A stretch of DNA of 63,409 nucleotides from Soonwooa sp023440705 (GTDB taxonomy: Bacteria > Bacteroidota > Bacteroidia > Flavobacteriales > Weeksellaceae): NCBI GenBank assembly GCA_023440705.1, contig JAEXRP010000102.1, forward strand, positions 1 through 63,409, written 5' to 3'. Under the pieces are notes generated by a model. It was not told where the DNA came from, ran no database searches, and saw only the letters and a program-made list of their open reading frames with translations. Of this stretch, positions 18,899-26,100 are shown piece after piece (positions within the stretch are counted from its first letter, which is position 1; every line of letters starts with the position of its first letter). A program made the position numbers and the translations under genes.

Positions 18899-18919
18899 TA
18901 AAGTGTTTTTTTTTTTGTA

Positions 18920-18960
18920 AAAAAGCTTTGTCATATTTTATAGATAAGACAAAGCTTTTT
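18920..18960 (-). terminator. Terminator downstream of hpd
   Basis: A 13-bp perfect stem (18920-18932 with 18948-18960, core AAAGCTTTGTC) directly after the hpd stop codon. Read on the minus strand the second arm ends in a T run. It should separate hpd from the next gene at least in part. Confidence 0.7.
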
Positions 18961-18968
18961 ATTTGTTT

Positions 18969-20099
18969 TTAAAGATTTCCTCTTTTTTCTTGCTCTCTTT
19001 CTAGGGCTTCGAAAAGTGCTTTAAAGTTTCCAGCTCCAAAACTTTGAGCGCCGTGTCTTTCGATAATTTCGAAGAAAAGAGTAGGGCGATCTTCAACAGG
19101 TTTTGTGAAAATTTGTAATAAATATCCTTCTTCATCACAATCCACCAAAATACCTAGAGATTGAAGTTTTTTAACATCCTCGTCAATTGTTCCAACTCTT
19201 TCAGGAATCATATCGTAATAAGCTTCTGGTGGTGCAGAAAGGAATTCAACACCTCTCTTTTTAAGTTCAGTTACGGTATGTACAATATCTTTTGTTGCTA
19301 CCGCAATATGCTGAACGCCTTCACCTTCGTAGAAATCTAGATATTCTTCAACTTGAGATTTTTTCTTTCCTTCCGCTGGTTCGTTAATTGGGAATTTTGC
19401 GAAACCATTTCCATTAGACATTACTTTAGACATTAATGCAGAATATTCAGTATTAATTTGCTTATCGTCGAAAGAAAGAATGTTTACAAATCCCATTACA
19501 TCTTCATACCACTTAACAACAGGAAGCATTCTGTCCCAATCTACATTCCCAACGCAGTGGTCAACATATAGTAAACCAACATCTTCAGGATTGTAATCGC
19601 TTTCCCATTTTTCATAACCAGGCATGAATGGCCCAGAATAATTTTTTCTTTCTACAAACATGTGAACCGTTTCACCGTAAGTGTAAATACCAGACATTCT
19701 CACTTCACCGAATTCATCTGTAATGGTTGTTGGTTCTAAATAAGGTTTCCCACCTCTTTTTGTAGTTTCTTCGAAAGCTTTGTAAGCGTCATCTACCCAT
19801 AAAGCCAAGATTTTAACACCGTCGCCATGTTTTTTAACATGTTCGTTAATTGGAGAATCCGATTTAAGACCAGTTGTTAAAACTAATCTTATTTTTCCTT
19901 GTTGCAAAACATAAGAAGCGCGATCTCTAACACCTGTTTCTGGACCTGCATAAGCAACAGATTGAAACCCAAAAGCCGTTTTGTAAAAATGGGCTGCTTG
20001 TTTAGCATTTCCTACATAAAATTCGATATAATCCGTTCCGTTAATAGGAAGGAAATTTTCTGCTTGCGCGATTTTTTCTGCAAAAGTTAATGTTGACAT
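18969..20099 (-). CDS. hpd: 4-hydroxyphenylpyruvate dioxygenase
   Basis: A 376-residue enzyme that converts 4-hydroxyphenylpyruvate to homogentisate with O2 (EC 1.13.11.27), the second step of tyrosine breakdown. It has the two vicinal-oxygen-chelate domains of the family. The iron ligands are visible as H181 (VDHCVGNV), H264 (VQHIAVAT) and E344 (LFFEIIER). Length is normal. It is transcribed away from queD, and a strong hairpin follows its stop. The start MSTLTFAEK follows a 140-bp AT-rich region that must contain divergent promoters. Confidence 0.96.
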   Translation of the reverse strand: MSTLTFAEKIAQAENFLPINGTDYIEFYVGNAKQAAHFYKTAFGFQSVAYAGPETGVRDRASYVLQQGKIRLVLTTGLKSDSPINEHVKKHGDGVKILALWVDDAYKAFEETTKRGGKPYLEPTTITDEFGEVRMSGIYTYGETVHMFVERKNYSGPFMPGYEKWESDYNPEDVGLLYVDHCVGNVDWDRMLPVVKWYEDVMGFVNILSFDDKQINTEYSALMSKVMSNGNGFAKFPINEPAEGKKKSQVEEYLDFYEGEGVQHIAVATKDIVHTVTELKKRGVEFLSAPPEAYYDMIPERVGTIDEDVKKLQSLGILVDCDEEGYLLQIFTKPVEDRPTLFFEIIERHGAQSFGAGNFKALFEALEREQEKRGNL

Positions 20100-20229
20100 G
20101 TCTCTTTTCTACTTTTAAATATTATTCGCCAAATTACAAATTTTTAAACTTTTAGAAAAACCCAATTTTTCATAAAATTTCGAGTGCTTCATGCAACAGA
20201 ATTCCAATATTCTTGAAACTAAAAATGCT

Positions 20230-20237
20230 TATCTTTG
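20230..20237 (+). promoter_or_regulatory. -7 box (TATCTTTG) immediately upstream of queD
   Basis: A perfect TAnnTTTG box only four bases before the ATG at 20242, implying a leaderless or nearly leaderless transcript and supporting the internal start. No convincing -33 TTTG lies at the usual distance. Confidence 0.5.
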
Positions 20238-20241
20238 CAAT

Positions 20242-20685
20242 ATGATTCGTATTACAAAAATTTTCACTTTCGAGACCGCTCATGTTCTTTATAATTATGA
20301 TGGGAAATGCAAAAATATGCATGGTCATTCTTACAAGCTTTTCGTTACTGTAAAAGGAAATCCTATCAATGATTTGTATAATGTAAAAAACGGAATGGTG
20401 GTCGATTTTGGTGATATTAAAAAAATTGTAAAAGAAGAAGTGGTTGATGTTTGGGATCATGCCGTTTTGGTAAATGGCGCTTCGCCACACAAAAATCTTG
20501 GTCAAAAGTTGGCAGACGAAGGACACAAAGTTATCTTTTGCGATTACCAACCGACTTGCGAAAATATGTTGTACGACATCGCTGCAAAAATCAAAAATAA
20601 ACTTCCTAACACTATCGAATTAGCTTATCTTAAACTTCACGAGACCGAAAATTCTTACGGAGAATGGTTGGCTGAAGAAAATTAA
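20242..20685 (+). CDS. queD: 6-carboxytetrahydropterin synthase / 6-pyruvoyl tetrahydropterin synthase family
   Basis: 147 residues from the ATG at 20242; the longer frame from 20191 includes the promoter box and lacks conservation with the family N-terminus. The zinc site is H14 (FETAH), H27 and H29 (MHGHSY), with catalytic C23 just before. Downstream WDHAVL and LHETENSYGEW complete the active site. QueD makes 6-carboxy-tetrahydropterin in the 7-deazaguanine pathway to queuosine (EC 4.1.2.50). The eukaryotic-type pyruvoyl synthase activity is the alternative. The lpxH-type gene follows 32 bp downstream. Confidence 0.88.
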   Translation: MIRITKIFTFETAHVLYNYDGKCKNMHGHSYKLFVTVKGNPINDLYNVKNGMVVDFGDIKKIVKEEVVDVWDHAVLVNGASPHKNLGQKLADEGHKVIFCDYQPTCENMLYDIAAKIKNKLPNTIELAYLKLHETENSYGEWLAEEN

Positions 20686-20717
20686 TTTTAGTTTAAAATC
20701 GTATTTCGAACTCCTGA

Positions 20718-21482
20718 ATGACGCCAATTAATCTTTCACCAGAAAAAAAAATCTATTTTGCATCGGACCAACATTTTGGTGCGCCAGATCCCAAATCTAG
20801 TAAGATTCGAGAAGAGCGCTTTATACGTTGGCTCAACGACATCAAAAAAGATGCGCAGGTTTTGTTTTTGATGGGCGATTTGTTCGATTTTTGGCACGAG
20901 TGGCAATACGTCATTCCGAAAGGTTATGTTCGTGTTTTAGGGAAATTAGCAGAGCTCAAAGATTCAGGAATTGATATTTATTTCTTTGTTGGCAACCACG
21001 ATTTGTGGATGAAAAACTATCTTGAAGAAGAAATCGGTTGTACGGTTTATTTTTCAAAACAATATTTTTCGGCAGCTGGCAAACGGTTTTTGTTGGCGCA
21101 CGGCGATGGACTTGGTCCTGGTGACAAAGGCTACAAAAGGATGAAAAAACTGTTTACCAATCCTATTGCGCAATGGGCTTTCAAATGGTTGCATCCGGAC
21201 ATTGCTATGCGTGTTGCACTGTATATGTCGCAAAAGAATAAAATGATTTCTGGTGAGGAGGACAAAGCGTTTTTGGGCGAAGACAAAGAGTTTTTGATTG
21301 TCTATTCTAAAAAGAAATTGGAGACCGAAGATATCGATTATTTCATCTACGGACATCGTCATTTACCGATGGTTTTGGACTTGCCAAAAGGTGCTAAATA
21401 TATCAATTTGGGCGACTGGATTTCTTATTTTACTTATGGCGTTTTCGATGGTGAATTCCATTTGAAAACTTTTGAAGAATAA
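20718..21482 (+). CDS. lpxH: UDP-2,3-diacylglucosamine diphosphatase
   Basis: A 254-residue calcineurin-like metallophosphatase. The metal motifs are in the usual order: SDQHFG (D17, H19), MGDLFDFW, VGNHDLW, AHGDG and GHRHLP. The GDLFDFWHEW context is typical of LpxH, which cleaves UDP-2,3-diacylglucosamine to lipid X and UMP at the inner membrane in lipid A synthesis (EC 3.6.1.54). Length agrees. It sits between queD and a LuxE-like gene on the same strand with short gaps (32 and 8 bp), so the three may be an operon. Confidence 0.88.
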   Translation: MTPINLSPEKKIYFASDQHFGAPDPKSSKIREERFIRWLNDIKKDAQVLFLMGDLFDFWHEWQYVIPKGYVRVLGKLAELKDSGIDIYFFVGNHDLWMKNYLEEEIGCTVYFSKQYFSAAGKRFLLAHGDGLGPGDKGYKRMKKLFTNPIAQWAFKWLHPDIAMRVALYMSQKNKMISGEEDKAFLGEDKEFLIVYSKKKLETEDIDYFIYGHRHLPMVLDLPKGAKYINLGDWISYFTYGVFDGEFHLKTFEE

Positions 21483-21490
21483 ATTTAATA

Positions 21491-22498
21491 ATGCAAAATT
21501 CCATTTTCAATATACAAACTGAAGCCGATTTTCTAGAAGCAGCTTTGGAGACTTTTCGATTTCAATATTGGCATGTTGAGGTTTACAAAAAGTTTGTAGA
21601 TTATCTCAACATCAATCCCGAAATGGTGACAACTTTGGAAGCGATTCCTTTTTTGCCCATCGAAATGTTCAAAAATCATCAAGTTCTCGATATCGAAAAA
21701 CAAGCTGAAAAGTATTTTCAAAGTTCGGGGACGACGCAGATGAATCTCTCCAAACATTGGATTGCGGATTTTGGCTTGTATGAAGAAAGCATTTACAAAA
21801 GTTTCGATCAATTTATCGGAAAGCCCGAAGACTTTATATTTTTAGGGCTTTTGCCGAGTTATTTGGAGCGCGACAATTCGTCGTTGATCTATATGGTCAA
21901 CTATCTTATCGAAAAATCGGGCAAAACAGAGAATGGCTATTTCCTTTACAATCACGACGATTTATTCGAGATTTTAAATAAAACCTCCGATAAAAAAGTT
22001 ATTCTTTTCGGCGTTTCATTTGCTTTGTTGGACTTTTTAGACACAATGGAATCTAAAAATCTTAAACTTAATTCGACCGAAAATCTTATCGTTATCGAAA
22101 CTGGCGGTATGAAGGGACGTAAGGAAGAAATGACAAAAGACGAGCTGTTGTCGATCTTCCAAAAAGCCTTTAAAACCGACAAAATCTACTCCGAATATTC
22201 GATGACCGAATTGTTGTCTCAAGCTTATTCGATGGGCGAAAATATCTACGATTGTCCCAACTGGATGCGCATTTTGGTGAGAAACACCGAAGATCCGTTG
22301 TCGTATATGGAGTCGGGTAGGACGGGTGCTATCAATATTATCGACCTTGCCAATCGCCATTCTTGCAGTTTTATCGCGACGCAAGATTTAGGGAAAATTC
22401 TTGAAAATCCAAATTCAAAAACGCTTAGCAAAAGCTTCCAAGTTTTGGGCAGAATCGACCATTCCGACATTCGCGGTTGCAGTCTTTTGGTATCATAG
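21491..22498 (+). CDS. LuxE-like acyltransferase / acyl-protein synthetase family protein
   Basis: 335 residues of the LuxE/ANL-like family, often just called acyl transferase in flavobacteria. It has the ATP-loop-like FQSSGTT (about residue 78), GVSFALLDF, ETGGMKGRKEEM, a YSMTELLSQ segment and a C-terminal RGCS motif with C330. In LuxE a cysteine near the C-terminus accepts the acyl group, and the same RGCS context occurs in the LuxE gene at 53873. It probably activates an acid as acyl-AMP and moves it to a thiol. It follows lpxH by 8 bp, but no reductase partner is adjacent. Substrate unknown. Confidence 0.7.
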   Translation: MQNSIFNIQTEADFLEAALETFRFQYWHVEVYKKFVDYLNINPEMVTTLEAIPFLPIEMFKNHQVLDIEKQAEKYFQSSGTTQMNLSKHWIADFGLYEESIYKSFDQFIGKPEDFIFLGLLPSYLERDNSSLIYMVNYLIEKSGKTENGYFLYNHDDLFEILNKTSDKKVILFGVSFALLDFLDTMESKNLKLNSTENLIVIETGGMKGRKEEMTKDELLSIFQKAFKTDKIYSEYSMTELLSQAYSMGENIYDCPNWMRILVRNTEDPLSYMESGRTGAINIIDLANRHSCSFIATQDLGKILENPNSKTLSKSFQVLGRIDHSDIRGCSLLVS

Positions 22499-22509
22499 CA
22501 TTTTTATTT

Positions 22510-22652
22510 GGGCGGCATTTCGGGCTGTCACTAGTCGCTTTTTTCTAAAATTTGGTCACTGAGCGGAGCCGAAGTGACGCTTCGACTGCGCTCAGCGTCC
22601 ATCTTAGAAAAAGAGCTCCAACAGGCCGTTCCATCCCGGCCGCAGTTTCGGG
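22510..22652. repeat. GC-rich structured intergenic repeat
   Basis: It begins GGGCGGCATTTCGGGCTGTC and ends near CCATCCCGGCCGC. Inside, TTTTTCTAA pairs with TTAGAAAAA across a central hairpin in which GAGCGGAGCCGAAG pairs with CTTCGACTGCGCTC (12 of 14 positions). The layout resembles, but is not the same as, the repeat at 6072 and 10841. The ends are estimates. Confidence 0.55.
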
Positions 22653-22795
22653 ATAATTATTTAGTCTGAAGTTGGGATAAGAAAAGTAACACTCATTTTA
22701 TTTTGTGAAAAATTGCATCAAAAATGGTTTAATCTTCTTTTTCATTGATTGATAATCTATAATTTGAAAAGTAGATTCTAGCGATGATGGTTAAT

Positions 22796-22828
22796 AAGCC
22801 TTTCAGGGTTCAAAACCCTGAAAGGCTT
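22796..22828. repeat. Perfect 15-bp palindrome with 3-base loop
   Basis: 22796-22810 (AAGCCTTTCAGGGTT) is the exact reverse complement of 22814-22828, with loop CAA. It is the same style as the hairpins at 6101 and 10873 but has a different sequence. It is 300 bp after the previous gene and lacks a T run, so it is more likely a palindromic repeat than that gene's terminator. Confidence 0.75.
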
Positions 22829-22959
22829 GTTGACTTCTTGCCTTACTTTGCAGAATCCTGCGTTACTAATAGAAGCACTTTCCTTTTGTTTGATACTTTT
22901 TCAGTACGCGAATTCTTGCTAATATCGCAATTAACTATTAACCTATTGGAGAAGAAAAG

Positions 22960-23002
22960 CTTTGCTAACTTAGGTTTTTGGGGACGAAGTTAGTGCGCAA
23001 AG
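22960..23002. repeat. Bulged inverted repeat
   Basis: CTTTG-CTAACTT (22960-22971) pairs with AAGTTAG-tgcg-CAAAG (22987-23002), leaving a 4-base bulge and a 15-base loop. No function is evident. It lies about 150 bp before the giant T9SS gene. Confidence 0.4.
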
Positions 23003-23149
23003 TATGAGGACTTAAAGATTAATCCATAAATAATATTAAATAAAAGTCCTATTTATCGCTATTGTATCAACATATTGTTAAATTTATAATTATAGATACT
23101 TTTTATTGCATAAAAGCTATATCTTTATCGCCCTATAATCTTATAGCTT

Positions 23150-26100
23150 ATGAAAACACATTTATATTCTTTAAAACTATTTCTTTTTGTTCTATTGGCG
23201 TCCTTTTCTGTAAAAGGGTGGGGGCAGACGAATCCCCAAGCGCAAAGTTTACCGTATGCTCAGAATTTTTCAACCTTTACAGGCTCTACAACAACGTATC
23301 CAATAGGATGGCAAGGTTGGGATATTTCTGGGAGTTTAGGAACAACTTATGCAACATCTGCGCCCTCTGCAAATCGCAACTTAACTTCAGCGACAAATAC
23401 TAATGGTTCTAGTGCGGGTGTATTTGATATAGTAGGAAAATTAGGAATTTTATCTACAGGAAGTGCTATTAAGTCTGTTGTCTTGGCAATAAATACATCA
23501 GGTAACTCAAATATTAGTTTAAAATTCAAAGCTGGAACTCAATATTCACAAGGTAGAATTAATATGTTAGGGGTTCAGTATCGAGTTGGAACTTCAGGTG
23601 GGTTTACTGATCTTAATAATTCAAGTTATCAAAATTCTGGAAGCTCTCAAAACACTGGAACTAATGCAATTGATGTTCAAAGCTTTTCTATTGTGTTACC
23701 AACAGAATTGGAAAATAAACCTACCGTCCAATTACGCTGGATAATAAAAGATACTCCGTCACAGACTGGAAATAGAACTAGTTTTTCTATTGATGATATA
23801 GAAGTTTCTGGAAATATAGGCAAAACAGTCACGTTTAATAAAAATGCTACGACGGCAACTGGTACAATGGCTAATCAAACTGCTGCGCCTAACACAGCTT
23901 TAAAAGCTAATACTTTCTCTCGACCAGGTTACAGTTTTAGTAATTGGACTGAGAATGCAGCAGGTGGAGGAACAACTTATGCAGATCAAGCTACTTATCC
24001 TTTTGCAGCAGATGCTACATTGTATGCGCAGTGGCAACAAGCAGGTATAACTGTGTCTAATAATGGGACGCAGGTAGGAGCTACTAATTTAACCCAAGGT
24101 AATGTAAATAATGTTATTAGTAAATTTAAGGTGGACGTTGCTTCGGCAGATGTTAACCTAAAGAATTTCATGATAAACGCACATGGTAGTTATCTTAAAA
24201 CGGATATTCCAACATTTAAGCTATGGCGTACGACTGGCAGTAGTTTTACAGGTCAAACACTCGTCGGAAGCATGGTTAGTATTGCAAACGGATCTGGTGA
24301 GGCTTTATTATTTTCAAATGTCAATAATAGTATTTTAAAAGGGACGACTGCTTATTATTGGATAACAGCAGATGTTGCAAGCAATGCGACAATTGGCAAA
24401 ACCGTAAATGTTGGTGCGTTAAATGCTAGTGATGCCTATCTTGAATTTGACGAATCAGCTATAAGTTTTACAGGAACTGCTTCTGCGGCTGGAGTTCAAA
24501 CAATAGTAGCAAATACAAATCCGTATTTTTTAATTGAAAATAAAAACTCTTTAGCTTTTGGTGATACATGTGTCAATGAAACTTCTGCTAATGTTGGCTC
24601 ATTTGATTTTTTTGGATTTAATCTTACTTCAAATGTAACTATTGGTGCGCTTAATGGTTATACTTTTTCCAAAGATGCTAATGTCTTCTCGACATCATTA
24701 ACATTGCAACCAGATGCAACTGGTGCAATATCAGAACATATTACAATTAAATTTACGCCAACTTCAGCAACAGCTTTTAATGGAGATGTACCAATTGTTG
24801 GTGGTGGTGCAACAGCTACTTCGGTTGCTGTAACAGGTGCGGGTATCGCTGGTACAGTATCGGTAACTAGTGTAGCACATACTAATCTAACATCAACTTC
24901 TGCAACATCTGGAGGGAAAACTATTTCAACTTCTTGCGGTGCTATAACAGCTAAAGGGGTAGTGTGGGGAACTTCTAGTAATCCAACAATTGCTTTGTCT
25001 ACGAAAACAAATGATGGTACAGGAACTTCTGATTTTGTAAGTAATATTACTGGTCTATCTCCTAATACAACATATTATTATCGTGCATATGCAACAAATA
25101 GTAATGGTATTACAAGTTATGGGACTAGTTCTAGTTTTACAACGCCTTGTGGTTCTGTTAATATACCATATATTGAAGATTTCGAGGGAGTTAATGTCCC
25201 TAGTTTGCCTAGCTGTACATCTGTAATTAATGCTGGTTCTGGGAATGTTTGGAAGACTAGTACCCCGAATAGTGATGGTTTTAATACTAAGACATTAACA
25301 TATGAATATAAGCTTTCTGTTCCCGCAAATACTTGGTTTTTTACAAAAGGCTTAAATCTTACAGCAGGTACTACATACAGATTAAGATACAAGTACGGAA
25401 ATGTAGGCGCTTATTCCGAAAAAATGAAAGTTGCCTATGGTATGAATAACAATGTAGCCGCAATGACTACAGTTTTGATGGATTATCCCAATATTAACCA
25501 AAGTATTCCTCAGAATGAAAATGTAACATTTACACCAACAGCTACAGGTGTATACTATATTGGGTTCCAAGCCTATTCTGATAGTACTTCCGACAGTGGT
25601 TTTTATTTGTATGTTGATGATATAAACGTTGATGTTGCACCATCTGCAATACATATTAAAGATTCGTCAAATAAAAACGTAACTACAATTGCTTTTGGTA
25701 ATCAACAAGTTGGAGTAGCATCGGCGTCTCAAACATTTTATGTAAGTGGAGATGTTTTAGAGAATGCGCCAGGACAAATAACTATAACAGCTCCAGCTAA
25801 TTTTGAAATTTCAACAGATAATGTTTCTTTTAACTCTAGCGTTAATTTTCAATATAGTTCTCCATCATTATCATCTACTGCTTTTTATCTTAGATTCAAA
25901 CCACAAACGGGTTGTACTACATTGTCAAATCAGCTTACAATAACAGGAGGAGCTTCTGAAATACCAGTTGTTATGTTAACTGGACAAGGAATTGTTGGAA
26001 CAACAATAGCTCATACGGCTCCAACAATAACAGGTACAGGTTTTACGGCGACTTGGGATGCTGTGCCTAATGCAACAAGCTATAAGGTTAATGTTTATAA

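Larger units (their letters stand above)
22499..23149. other. Repeat-rich intergenic region before the giant T9SS gene
   Basis: 651 bp without a convincing gene. It holds three structured segments (22510-22652, 22796-22828, 22960-23002) and then an AT-rich stretch leading to the ATG at 23150. A 69-codon frame at 22784-22993 runs through two of the hairpins and has no coding character. Confidence 0.6.

Noticed and set aside
22784..22993. A 69-codon frame before the giant T9SS gene
   Set aside because: It runs through two inverted repeats and has no promoter, start signal or recognisable protein character.
23062..23403. A 113-codon frame overlapping the start of the giant T9SS gene
   Set aside because: Out-of-frame shadow of a clear signal-peptide gene.
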